From positions 696,122-760,121 of the forward strand of contig NZ_FXTS01000001.1 in the NCBI RefSeq assembly GCF_900182785.1: a stretch of DNA of 64,000 bases. Reading direction: 5' to 3'. Origin of the DNA: Oceanospirillum linum. Lineage in GTDB: Bacteria > Pseudomonadota > Gammaproteobacteria > Pseudomonadales > Halomonadaceae. The position numbers were made by a program, and so were the translations under genes. Below the pieces are notes generated by a model. The model saw nothing but the letters and a program-made list of their open reading frames with translations, was not told where the DNA came from and searched no databases. This document shows positions 35,727-44,689 of this stretch, in pieces. Positions within the stretch are counted from its first letter, which is position 1. Every line of letters begins with the position of its first letter.

Positions 35727-36473
35727 CTACCCGGCTCCAAAACTTGAGGCCAAAGTCCCCATCACCAGAGCCCAGCCATCAATAAGAACAAAAAGCATAA
35801 TTTTAAAGGGCAGAGAGATAATAATCGGCGACAGCATCATCATACCCATAGCCATCAAAATACTTGCAATAACAAGGTCGATCACCAGAAAGGGAATAAA
35901 AACAATAAACCCGATCTGAAATGCCGTTTTCAATTCACTGGTCATAAAGGCCGGTACAAGCACACTAAAAGGGATATCGTCGGTGGATTTAATAACATCA
36001 TAACCGGCTATTCTGGCAAAAAGATCTACATGGTCTTCCCGTGTCTGAGCCAGCATAAACTCAGTTACCGGTTGCCGGGCCAACTGAACCGCTTCCAAAG
36101 CCGTTACCTCTTCAGCTAAGTATGGCTGCAAAGCATTAACATTAACTTCTTCCCAAACCGGGGTCATAATAAAAAAAGTCAGAAACAATGCGAGGCCAAC
36201 TAAAATCTGATTTGATGGCGACTGCTGCAAGCCTATCGCCTGGCGCAAAATAGCAAAAACAATAATAATCCGGGTGAATGAGGTCATCATGATCAAAGCT
36301 GCCGGAATAAAGGTCAGCGCCGTCATAATGGCCAGAATCTGAATCGTTACCGTATAACTCTGAGAGCCACCCTCCCCGGTAACCAGGGTCAGCGCAGGGA
36401 TTCCGGGCTCGGCGTAAGCACCCGCACTAAATGACAAACCGAATGTAAGAAGTAATAAAATCCTTAACATCAA
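35727..36473 (-). CDS. fliP: Flagellar export gate protein FliP
   Basis: Channel-forming membrane protein of the export gate. The 248-residue precursor has a signal peptide (residues 1-21). It has the family segments MTSFTRIIIVFAILRQAIGLQQSP and LVPAFMTSELKTAFQIGF and a C-terminal MGMMMLSPIIISLPFKIMLF. It overlaps fliO by 4 bases. Confidence 0.98.
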   Translation of the reverse strand: MMLRILLLLTFGLSFSAGAYAEPGIPALTLVTGEGGSQSYTVTIQILAIMTALTFIPAALIMMTSFTRIIIVFAILRQAIGLQQSPSNQILVGLALFLTFFIMTPVWEEVNVNALQPYLAEEVTALEAVQLARQPVTEFMLAQTREDHVDLFARIAGYDVIKSTDDIPFSVLVPAFMTSELKTAFQIGFIVFIPFLVIDLVIASILMAMGMMMLSPIIISLPFKIMLFVLIDGWALVMGTLASSFGAG

Positions 36474-37006
36474 CCCTTTTCCCTACCCGTTTTAAAGCCT
36501 TGCAATATATTTGCAAAACTTGCGTTTTCACCGGTATCTGCAGATAGCTTAATGACGGCATCAGGAAATACATGAAGACACTCTACGCGCTCTGAAGAAA
36601 TACCGAGCACCATTTGAGTCCCTGCAATATCAACCAACACAAGCCTCTCCTTACCCTCTAAGGGCAAAGTAGATAACACCTGCATATGTTTGGAGCCTAC
36701 ACGACCTGCTCCGGGAGCAAAACGCTTAACCAGCCAAGCCAGTACAAAAATAAGAATGAGGACAATGGCCAGCGACAAGGCAACATCTTCAATACCTGAG
36801 GCCGGACTTCCCGTACTATAGCCCACTGTTTTCTCTGAACCGCTAACAGTAGATTCCGCAGAATTCAGTGCTTTCCCGGTATCAGATACAGTTTGAGCCC
36901 GCAATTGCGAGCTCAAACCGAAACCCAGAATACCCACCAGCAAAAAGGCATACACCTTCCATTCAGCGATGAATTTATTCTTAAGATTTTGCAAGATAAA
37001 AACCAT
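36470..37006 (-). CDS. fliO: Flagellar protein FliO
   Basis: Accessory membrane protein that helps FliP assemble. The 178-residue protein has a hydrophobic N-terminus, a membrane helix near residues 74-90 (VALSLAIVLILIFVLAWLVKRF), and the conserved cytoplasmic segment LSTLPLEGKERLVLVDIAGTQMVLGIS. It overlaps both fliP and fliN. Confidence 0.93.
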   Translation of the reverse strand: MVFILQNLKNKFIAEWKVYAFLLVGILGFGLSSQLRAQTVSDTGKALNSAESTVSGSEKTVGYSTGSPASGIEDVALSLAIVLILIFVLAWLVKRFAPGAGRVGSKHMQVLSTLPLEGKERLVLVDIAGTQMVLGISSERVECLHVFPDAVIKLSADTGENASFANILQGFKTGREKG

Positions 37007-37530
37007 TAACGAAGCTTACGAATACGCTCTGATGGACTCACAACGTCAGTCAGTCGGATACCAAACTTTTCGTTTACCATCACAACCTCACCATGAGCAA
37101 TAAGAGTGCCATTGACCTTCACATCGAGAGGCTCACCAGCCAAACGATCCAGTTCAATAACAGAGCCCTGGTTCAACTGCAGTAAGTTACGAATCGCAAT
37201 TTCAGTGCTTCCGACTTCCATCGCAATAGTAACAGGAATATCCATGATGACATCCAGGTTCGGATTATCATCATCCATACTGGCAACACTGTCATCTTCG
37301 AGATATTCCAGAGGTGCAGATTCAATATCATCTTCCGTGATATCATTTTCAGATTCCTGCTCCGAAAGGGCGTCCGCCCACTCGTCTTCCCCTGCGCTCT
37401 CTGAACCACCTTGCTCATCCATTGCTGAAGCCCAGTCATCTGTTGATTCAGGATCAGCCTGCTCATCCATTGCCGCAGCCCAATCATCACCCATCTCTTC
37501 GGGGTTCAGTTCATTATTTTCGTCACTCAT
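37006..37530 (-). CDS. fliN: Flagellar motor switch protein FliN
   Basis: C-ring component that binds FliH and CheY-P. The C-terminal SpoA domain (about residues 95-174: VIMDIPVTIAMEVGSTEIAIRNLLQLNQGSVIEL...) is normal. The N-terminal tail is longer than usual and contains three near-copies of a DDWAxAMDEQ motif at residues 15-24, 31-40 and 49-58; one copy is usual. Total length is 174 residues against 137 in E. coli. Confidence 0.97.
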   Translation of the reverse strand: MSDENNELNPEEMGDDWAAAMDEQADPESTDDWASAMDEQGGSESAGEDEWADALSEQESENDITEDDIESAPLEYLEDDSVASMDDDNPNLDVIMDIPVTIAMEVGSTEIAIRNLLQLNQGSVIELDRLAGEPLDVKVNGTLIAHGEVVMVNEKFGIRLTDVVSPSERIRKLR

Positions 37531-37551
37531 AACTCACCGCCAGTCCTGTTG

Positions 37552-38523
37552 TTATCGCTGCAGCTTAACCTGCTCTACAATTTTTAATGCTAAATTCTCA
37601 CCGGATCGCCCCAGTTTACACTTGAAGGTCGGGACATTATTTGCAAGAAGGGTTACATTTTCCGGCATTTCAACAGGAATAATATCTCCTGCCTCCAGCC
37701 CCATAATCTCGCCCAGGTTGATCTGGCGCTCTACCACCTTAACATTTAAGGGAATGTTCGCTTCCATCACATCCTGGCGCAACGCACGAACCCAACGTTC
37801 ATCGACATCATCGACATCACTCTGTACACCTGAGTCCAGCTCTTCCCGAACCGGCTCAATCATGGAGTAGGGGATAGTGATATGCATATCACCACCACCA
37901 CCATCCAGCTCGACATGGAAAGTACTGACTACGACCACCTCACTAGGGCTCACAATGTTTGCCATAGAGGGGTTAACTTCAAAGCCAATATATTCAAAAT
38001 TAAGTGGTAAAACAGTACTCCAGGCTTCCTTCAGGTCGACAAATACCTGTTCCAGTACTTTTTGCACAATACGAATTTCTGTTGGTGTAAATTCACGCCC
38101 TTCGATCTTGGCATGACGGCCATCACCACCAAAAAAGTTATCAACCAGTTTAAAAACCAGCTTCGCATCCAAAACAAAAAGAGCTGATCCCCTTAAGGGC
38201 CGCATCTTCACAAGATTAAGACTGGTAGGCACGAATAAAGTATGTACGTACTCACCAAATTTCATAATCTGCACGCCACCAGCTGTCACGTGAGAGCTGC
38301 GGCGAAGAAGGTTGAATAAGCTGATTCGTGTATAACGTGCAAAACGCTCGTTAATCATCTCAAGCGTAGGCATCCGCCCACGTACAATACGATCCTGACT
38401 GGTAATATCATATGACTGGACATCACTGCCATCAGCGTCATCATCTGCGCCGGCTGGTAGTTCGTCATCCTCTACACCATGCAGAAGGACGTCAATTTCG
38501 TCTTGAGAAAGTAAGTCCTGCAT
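37552..38523 (-). CDS. fliM: Flagellar motor switch protein FliM
   Basis: C-ring protein that receives the CheY-P signal. The N-terminal LLSQDEIDVLLHGV is the CheY-binding peptide. The middle CheC-like domain (about 45-225) contains GGDGRHAKIEGREFTPTE, and the C-terminal SpoA domain contacts FliN. Length 323 is standard. Confidence 0.98.
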   Translation of the reverse strand: MQDLLSQDEIDVLLHGVEDDELPAGADDDADGSDVQSYDITSQDRIVRGRMPTLEMINERFARYTRISLFNLLRRSSHVTAGGVQIMKFGEYVHTLFVPTSLNLVKMRPLRGSALFVLDAKLVFKLVDNFFGGDGRHAKIEGREFTPTEIRIVQKVLEQVFVDLKEAWSTVLPLNFEYIGFEVNPSMANIVSPSEVVVVSTFHVELDGGGGDMHITIPYSMIEPVREELDSGVQSDVDDVDERWVRALRQDVMEANIPLNVKVVERQINLGEIMGLEAGDIIPVEMPENVTLLANNVPTFKCKLGRSGENLALKIVEQVKLQR

Positions 38524-38537
38524 AAAAAAGTCCGTCC

Positions 38538-39038
38538 TTACTGCATAACCAAGTTCGTAAACAGAACCTGATCAATTGTTTCACCATTACCATATTTTGC
38601 CAGAACATCCTGAACAGCCTGTGTAGCTGCCTGGCGCATCTCTTCCTTACCTTCAGGGGTTTGGATGCTTTCAAAGTCCTGCTTGGCAAATAGCTGGTTC
38701 AAATTATTGCGAATAACAGGTGCATGCTGAGAGACCTGAGCTACAGCATCTTCAGTCTGAGCCTTCACTGCAACATAAACCTGCATAAAACGCTGTTTTC
38801 TACCGGCATTAAAGTTAATCACAAATGCAGGCTCCATTTCATAATATACAGAATTGCTAGGAGTGATTTGAGGCCCTGATGGAGCACTTACCTGTTCAAC
38901 AGCACCACCCAAACCCGGAACCTTGCCTAAGAAAAACAGCGTTCCGCCAACAGCCGCAGCAATAGAAAGCAAGACAACAGTAACAATAATGATGATTGTT
39001 TTTTTATTGCTTTTCTTCTGTTCGTTTAAGTCTTCCAT
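38538..39038 (-). CDS. fliL: Flagellar basal-body protein FliL
   Basis: Single-pass inner-membrane protein near the stator ring. It has a basic N-terminus, a membrane helix at about 13-35, and a periplasmic FliL domain ending in VLFTNLVMQ. The 166-residue length is normal. It precedes fliM by 14 bases. Confidence 0.95.
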   Translation of the reverse strand: MEDLNEQKKSNKKTIIIIVTVVLLSIAAAVGGTLFFLGKVPGLGGAVEQVSAPSGPQITPSNSVYYEMEPAFVINFNAGRKQRFMQVYVAVKAQTEDAVAQVSQHAPVIRNNLNQLFAKQDFESIQTPEGKEEMRQAATQAVQDVLAKYGNGETIDQVLFTNLVMQ

Positions 39039-39115
39039 TCCAAGCCTCTTGCTTTCAATTGATTAATGCCCATATAAAATTAATGAACTAATTACGACTG
39101 AGGATAATGCAAGCC

Positions 39116-40858
39116 CTAAGCAAAGTAGTCAACCAGTCCTAAAGCTGATTGCTGTTTACTACTAAGCAGAGCATCCTCCTGGGTCTCGTCATCACCGCCA
39201 ACAGAGCCACGATTACCGCCGGATGCGGTATCAGAAGAAGCAAAAGAGTCATCCGGGCGCTCGGATAATGATTGATCAGAAACATCAACCTGCCCCAGAT
39301 TTATCCCTGCACTCTCCATCATCTCACGCAGCCGACTCACTTGGGCTTCAAGTGCTTCCCTTACACCAGAATTAGAGCTATGGAACTGAATTGTTGTGGT
39401 ATCTCCCGACACACGAACACGAACCTCAAGACTCCCGAGGTCTGGTGGATCTAAGCGAATTTCTGCGGTCTGTATTCCCTTTGAACGCATCATCATAATG
39501 CGTTCATTCAGAGCTTCAGTGGCTCCTGGTTGCCCTGGCAATCCTCTCAGAACAGGTAATTGCGGCAAATTCTGAGTAGCGACTGAAACCCCGGCTCGTT
39601 GAGCTAAACCCTGTAAACTCTCTGCTCCGGAGACAGCGCCTGAACCGGCTGCAGCTAAGGATAAGCCTTGCCCGACACTACTTCCCATCCCATCTTTTAG
39701 AACCAAACCTGCAAACCCTGAAATTTTTCCAGAGTTCTCACTTCCTTTTTGAGTCAGCAGTTGTTCAAAAAGTTTATCTTTGTCAAAACCTGACTCGGCA
39801 TCCTTTCCTGCCCCCTGCTCCTGAAGCAGCTGGCTAACAAGGCGTCCAGCCTCCTGAACAGCAGTACCTTCTGCTTTCAGAACGTCAGCAAACCTTGGGG
39901 CAGACGTTTGATTGGTGCGAGAATCAAATGTCGCTGCAAGGCGAGCAATAATATCAGCCCCCCCCATCTCTTTAAGGTAAGCACTGAATTCAGTATTACT
40001 TTGTACAAGCTGCTGAAGTAGCGCAATCAATTCTTCCGGATCGCTCAAAAGCTGATCAAACTCTGACGATGACAGGATTTCATTCTTCTCCAGAAAATCC
40101 CTGATGTCATCTAAAGATACTCCCTCAGCATCCAAAGTCTGTTCCAGCTTGGACAGTAATACCGAAGCATCCAAATCACCTTTTTGGATATCTTGTATTA
40201 ATTGATCCAGGCCTGCTTCTTCGATTGACAAGGTATTGGGTAGCTCTGAAACAGTAGCATCAACAGAGTCGTCCATCGCACCTGAATCTGTCTCAGATTC
40301 AGACAGCAGCTTAAGCGTTAAATCATCTGCAGTATCTTGCTCTTGCTCTTGCTCTACGACCTCAGTTTCTGCACCGTCTTTCGGGCTCGAAGCAGTGACC
40401 GCATCCTCATCAGCTGTGTCATTCTCAGCAGTAGTGCTTCTATCAGAAGAATGATTATCAGCTGATGACTGTTTATCATCAGATAGCGCACTTTCCTCAG
40501 AAGAGTCCTCCCCATTCGATGAGGCACCACTATCTGAAGCTTTATTTTCATTTACATCAGATGCCTGCCCTGATGCCACCTTGGACTGAGGTGCTTTATC
40601 GGAGGTAGACCAAGCATCCTTTTCAGGAATCTCTTTGCCGTTTTGCGGAACAGACTTGCCATTATCTTCTGCTTTACTGCTAGCAACATCCTGTTTAGAA
40701 AGCGTTTCATTCCCTGAGGCCTGAGGCACGGCAGCAGACGCACTCTTTAAGGCAACATCAAACATAGCCTGGTTAGTACTATTTTGATTCCGCTTAATAC
40801 CAGCGGAGCCTGAGGCGGGTAGTAGATCAAGAACTGACTGTGACTGACTGACACCCAT
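39116..40858 (-). CDS. fliK: Flagellar hook-length control protein FliK
   Basis: Secreted molecular ruler that ends hook growth and triggers the FlhB switch. The 580-residue protein has a Ser/Asp/Glu-rich N-terminal region. The C-terminal FliK domain lies at about 455-545 and contains TAEIRLDPPDLGSLEVRVRVSGDTTTIQFHSS and VREALEAQVSRLREMMESAGI. It lies in the standard place between fliJ and fliL; a second FliK-like gene is at 19192-21204. Confidence 0.95.
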   Translation of the reverse strand: MGVSQSQSVLDLLPASGSAGIKRNQNSTNQAMFDVALKSASAAVPQASGNETLSKQDVASSKAEDNGKSVPQNGKEIPEKDAWSTSDKAPQSKVASGQASDVNENKASDSGASSNGEDSSEESALSDDKQSSADNHSSDRSTTAENDTADEDAVTASSPKDGAETEVVEQEQEQDTADDLTLKLLSESETDSGAMDDSVDATVSELPNTLSIEEAGLDQLIQDIQKGDLDASVLLSKLEQTLDAEGVSLDDIRDFLEKNEILSSSEFDQLLSDPEELIALLQQLVQSNTEFSAYLKEMGGADIIARLAATFDSRTNQTSAPRFADVLKAEGTAVQEAGRLVSQLLQEQGAGKDAESGFDKDKLFEQLLTQKGSENSGKISGFAGLVLKDGMGSSVGQGLSLAAAGSGAVSGAESLQGLAQRAGVSVATQNLPQLPVLRGLPGQPGATEALNERIMMMRSKGIQTAEIRLDPPDLGSLEVRVRVSGDTTTIQFHSSNSGVREALEAQVSRLREMMESAGINLGQVDVSDQSLSERPDDSFASSDTASGGNRGSVGGDDETQEDALLSSKQQSALGLVDYFA

Positions 40859-40912
40859 GTTGTAACCTCTCTATTTAATTCTAAAGAAGATACAGCAAAG
40901 ACCATGCCATAG

Positions 40913-41365
40913 TCATTTGTCAGAATACTTTCTTCTAAGATATGCCAGAGCTGCAAACTCATCCAAGGCCTTTTGCTCTAGCTTGTCAGCTTCTGCAGCT
41001 TCCTGTGCTTCAGCCCTTTCAACCAGGCTTTCAAACGCCCTCAGCTTACCCCGAGCTTTAAACCAATACTGCTGAACCTGATCAACCTGCTGTTCCAGCT
41101 CGGCGATATGGCCAACTTGCTGGTTAGCGGCATGGCTGAGCTTATCCATGAAGCCAAAGTAGGTACGCAAAGTAGCGCCATTAATCCCGGTGCGGCCTGT
41201 TTCAATAATCTTCTCATGATATTCCAACTCATACTCAAGCAGTTGTTTTTGCTTAAGCTCTTCATTAGAAACCTTCGTATTCAGATAACCAAGAGCATTA
41301 ACAGCATCCCGCTCCTTTTTTTCGGCCATTGTCATAATATTTTTTAGGCGTTCTGAGCGTTTCAT
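40913..41365 (-). CDS. fliJ: Flagellar protein FliJ
   Basis: A 150-residue coiled-coil protein of the export ATPase complex, helping escort chaperones to FlhA. The sequence is almost wholly charged helix. It overlaps the fliI stop by one base and precedes fliK. Confidence 0.93.
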   Translation of the reverse strand: MKRSERLKNIMTMAEKKERDAVNALGYLNTKVSNEELKQKQLLEYELEYHEKIIETGRTGINGATLRTYFGFMDKLSHAANQQVGHIAELEQQVDQVQQYWFKARGKLRAFESLVERAEAQEAAEADKLEQKALDEFAALAYLRRKYSDK

Positions 41366-42735
41366 TAACCGGCCCCTTGAGCCTGTTCAGCAGTCGCGCC
41401 GGAAGGCGCCATATTCAGCGCTTGGTACATCTGCTGATAGCTTGAAACAATATCAACATTGTCTTTCAATCCCTGCTGCAGGAATTGCTTAATACCAGGC
41501 ATTAACGCGATGGCCTGATCAATAGCCGGATCAGCCCCGGAGCTATAAGCCCCTACACTGATCAGATCTTTATTCTGCTGATAAAGCGCATAGAGCTGCT
41601 TAACGGAGTAAGCCAATTTTAAGTGATCACCCGAAACAACCTGAGGCATGACACGACTAATGGAAGCCTCTACATCGATGGCAGGGTAATGCCCTTCTTC
41701 AGCCAGGCGCCGGGACAGTACAATATGACCGTCTAAAATAGCTCGCGTGGCATCAGCGATTGGATCCTGCTGATCATCACCTTCAGTTAAAACTGTATAA
41801 AAAGCTGTAATCGAGCCGCCCGTACCTTCATTTCCGTTACCCGCACGCTCAACCAACTGAGGAATTTTAGCAAACACCGAGGGCGGATAACCCTTGGTAG
41901 CTGGCGGCTCACCAACAGCCAGAGCAATTTCACGTTGCGCCTGTGCAAAACGAGTCAGTGAATCCATGAGTAAAAGAACTTTCTTACCCTGATCGCGAAA
42001 ATACTCCGCAACGCTTGTCGTCAACATGGCGGCCCGCAGGCGCATCAAAGGAGCATCATCAGCAGGCGACGCTACAACTACAGAGCGAGCCATCCCTTCC
42101 TGCCCCAGAATCTCCTCAATAAACTCTTTTACCTCTCGTCCACGCTCGCCAACCAGGCCTACAACAATAATGTCAGCCTCAGTAAACCGGGTCATCATCC
42201 CCAGCAACATACTTTTACCAACACCACTGCCTGCAAACAGACCGATTCGCTGCCCCTGACCAACTGTAAAAAGCGCATTAATCGCTTTTATGCCGACATC
42301 AAGTGTCTCTTTAATAGGTTTTCGGGCAAGGGGGTTGATGATTTTCCCATGCAGGCTTGTCGTATCTTTAGCAGCAATCGGCCCCCGACCATCCAATGGC
42401 TCGCCAATACCATTCAGAACCCGCCCCAACAGTCCTGGACCAACAGGGATATTCAACGCTTTTTCATTCGGTGTTACACGTCCACCAGGCTTGAGTCCTT
42501 CAGCCATCCCAACCGGCATTAAAAAAGTTCGATCAGAAGAAAAGCCCACAACCTCAGCTTCAACAAAGCCTCCATCAGCGGTTTCAACATTACAGTAGCT
42601 GCCGACGGGCATATCACAACCAACAGCCTCAAGAGTCAACCCAACCATACGCACCAGACGACCTTCGGTCCGAATACGAGGCTGAAGTTTTTTCTCTGGC
42701 TTATACTGGCTAAGCCTTTTTGCCAAATTATCCAT
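41365..42735 (-). CDS. fliI: Flagellar export ATPase FliI
   Basis: F1-beta-like hexameric ATPase of the flagellar export apparatus. Walker A GLFAGSGVGKSML, Walker B VLLLMDSLTRFAQAQREIALAVGEPPATKGYPPSVF and the family segment ERAGNGNEGTGGSITAFYTVL are visible. Length is 456. Confidence 0.98.
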   Translation of the reverse strand: MDNLAKRLSQYKPEKKLQPRIRTEGRLVRMVGLTLEAVGCDMPVGSYCNVETADGGFVEAEVVGFSSDRTFLMPVGMAEGLKPGGRVTPNEKALNIPVGPGLLGRVLNGIGEPLDGRGPIAAKDTTSLHGKIINPLARKPIKETLDVGIKAINALFTVGQGQRIGLFAGSGVGKSMLLGMMTRFTEADIIVVGLVGERGREVKEFIEEILGQEGMARSVVVASPADDAPLMRLRAAMLTTSVAEYFRDQGKKVLLLMDSLTRFAQAQREIALAVGEPPATKGYPPSVFAKIPQLVERAGNGNEGTGGSITAFYTVLTEGDDQQDPIADATRAILDGHIVLSRRLAEEGHYPAIDVEASISRVMPQVVSGDHLKLAYSVKQLYALYQQNKDLISVGAYSSGADPAIDQAIALMPGIKQFLQQGLKDNVDIVSSYQQMYQALNMAPSGATAEQAQGAG

Positions 42736-42761
42736 TGATTATTCTCGCTGGCTGCTGAAAG

Positions 42762-43622
42762 TTACTCTGTTGGGGGCGACCCGGGCTCTGAGGGTTCATC
42801 ATGTTCCTCAGCTGAAACCTCAGGCTGAGCTACAGAAGACACTGAAGCATAACGTTCCGCAACAACCTGGGTCAGAAGGTCCTCTAAGCGAGTCTCTACA
42901 CTGCTATCAATCAGAGAACTAAGAGTCTCAACCCGACATCCACCTCTGGAAACACTTTCATCAGAAAAGACCTGCCAGGGGTCGATTTGGCGGCTGGCCT
43001 GCTCATGAGAAACCTCATAATCATCGGGATTAACAAAAACACGAATACGGTCACTGTTTCTCGGTAGTGCTGATAAGGAGTCCTGTATAATCTGAGTAAC
43101 GACAGATGAATCAATACTTAGCTCTTTATGCGTCATAATAGTCACGAGATGCGTAACAAGATCATACAGAACAGATTCTAATTCTTCGTGTTGTACCGCT
43201 ATAGGTTCATGCAGAAGTGCAAGAATACTGTTTAACCGAGAGAGAACATCATTGACCTCCCGCTCGCCTTGCTGCAGACCATCCGCATAGCCTTTATCAG
43301 AACCTTCCTCATAGCCCTCAGCCTTACCCTTGAGAAAACCATCTTCCCGCCCCCGTTCAAAACCATCATGACGCCCTTGCTCCATACCCTCAGCATAGGC
43401 TGCGTCATAAGCTTCTTTTCGGATCGCCTCGACTTCCTCAAGCGTTGGCAGCTGAATTTCTTCCTCAACCTCTTCTTCAGCTACTTCTGCATCTACGATT
43501 TCATCAGAGATTTTTCCCCGCCCCAAACTACGAAGGGAGACACCAGTAAGATCTGGCATCTCCCAACGTTCAAAGGCTTCAATCTCTTCACTCGACCATA
43601 AGTGTCGTTTATCCAGAGACAT
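42762..43622 (-). CDS. fliH: Flagellar export regulator FliH
   Basis: Regulator of FliI that also anchors the ATPase to FliN. It has an acidic N-terminal half and a long Gly-x-x-x-Gly-type repeat helix at about residues 75-120 (EGMEQGRHDGFERGREDGF and following), characteristic of FliH. A C-terminal domain like the V-ATPase E subunit follows. I prefer ATG at 43622 with GAGTGGG just upstream; a GTG three codons earlier (43631) has no clear ribosome site. Confidence 0.93.
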   Translation of the reverse strand: MSLDKRHLWSSEEIEAFERWEMPDLTGVSLRSLGRGKISDEIVDAEVAEEEVEEEIQLPTLEEVEAIRKEAYDAAYAEGMEQGRHDGFERGREDGFLKGKAEGYEEGSDKGYADGLQQGEREVNDVLSRLNSILALLHEPIAVQHEELESVLYDLVTHLVTIMTHKELSIDSSVVTQIIQDSLSALPRNSDRIRVFVNPDDYEVSHEQASRQIDPWQVFSDESVSRGGCRVETLSSLIDSSVETRLEDLLTQVVAERYASVSSVAQPEVSAEEHDEPSEPGSPPTE

Positions 43623-43678
43623 ATTTCCCACTCATATAAAAGTAATAATGAGGTATCAGATTCCTCACAAAGTAAGGT

Positions 43679-44689
43679 CTACACCATCTGGTCAGCGCCG
43701 CCGCCCAACGTAATCTCGCCGTCTTCGGCCAGACGCCTGGCAATCGCAAGAATTTCTTTCTGGGATTGCTCAACCTCACTCACACGAACAGGGCCTTTGG
43801 CCTCAAGGTCATCACGTAGCAACTCACTGGCTCGTTTAGACATATTCTTAAAGATTTTCTCCTGCACCCTTGTATCAGCACCTTTAAGCGCCAGTACCAG
43901 GCTATCCGGATTAACTTCACGAAGCAGAACCTGGATATCACGGTCATCAATATCCACCAGGTTATCGAAGACAAACATCAGGTCTTCAATTTCCTCACCC
44001 AGCTGCTCATCCACTTCCTTGATTGCTTCCATGAGTTCACCTTCAAGGGCGCTTTCAAGGTTGTTCATGATATTAGCAGCGACCTTAACACCACCCATGC
44101 TCGTGGTCTGGGTACCCGTGCTACCAGAGAACTGCTTCTCAAGAATATCATTCAGCTCCTGCAGAGCCTGAGGCTGAACAGACTCCAATGAAGCCACGCG
44201 CAAGATCACATCCAGCCGAACCTTGGAGTCGAAAAAAGATAGCACTTCAGCAGATTGGTCAGAATCAAGATATGACAGAACAATAGCCTGAATCTGAGGG
44301 TGCTCATACCGAATAATATCGGCAATCGCTCTCGGTTCCATCCACTTCAGGGTATCAAGCCCTGTCGTATTACCGCCAAGCAGAATACGATCAATAAGGC
44401 CATTTGCCTTATCCTCACCAAGTGCTTCGGTCAACATACGGCGGATATAGCTGTCTGCACCAACACCAAGCCCTGTCACATTACCGGCAGAATCCAGAAA
44501 CTCAGATAAAACCTCTTCAACCTGGTCTTTTGACACATGCTGCATCTGCGACATCGCCATACCAACTTTCTGAACCTCTTTAGGGCCCATATGGCGCAAA
44601 ATCTGAGCTGCATCAGACTCACCTAGAGTCATCAAAAGGATCGCCGCCCGCTGGACAGAACTCAAGCTCTGATAATCTTCATCACTCAT
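43679..44689 (-). CDS. fliG: Flagellar motor switch protein FliG
   Basis: C-ring protein that engages the stator and generates torque. The 336-residue protein has three armadillo-like domains, the EHPQ motif in RYEHPQIQAIVLSYL, and the charged torque helix DLMFVFDNLVDIDDRDIQVLLREV near residues 235-260. It overlaps the fliF stop by 8 bases. Confidence 0.98.
   Translation of the reverse strand: MSDEDYQSLSSVQRAAILLMTLGESDAAQILRHMGPKEVQKVGMAMSQMQHVSKDQVEEVLSEFLDSAGNVTGLGVGADSYIRRMLTEALGEDKANGLIDRILLGGNTTGLDTLKWMEPRAIADIIRYEHPQIQAIVLSYLDSDQSAEVLSFFDSKVRLDVILRVASLESVQPQALQELNDILEKQFSGSTGTQTTSMGGVKVAANIMNNLESALEGELMEAIKEVDEQLGEEIEDLMFVFDNLVDIDDRDIQVLLREVNPDSLVLALKGADTRVQEKIFKNMSKRASELLRDDLEAKGPVRVSEVEQSQKEILAIARRLAEDGEITLGGGADQMV

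Noticed and set aside
37106..37870. 254-codon plus-strand frame across fliN and fliM
   Set aside because: Antisense to two conserved genes and dominated by Ser runs, as expected from the complement of acidic-rich codons.
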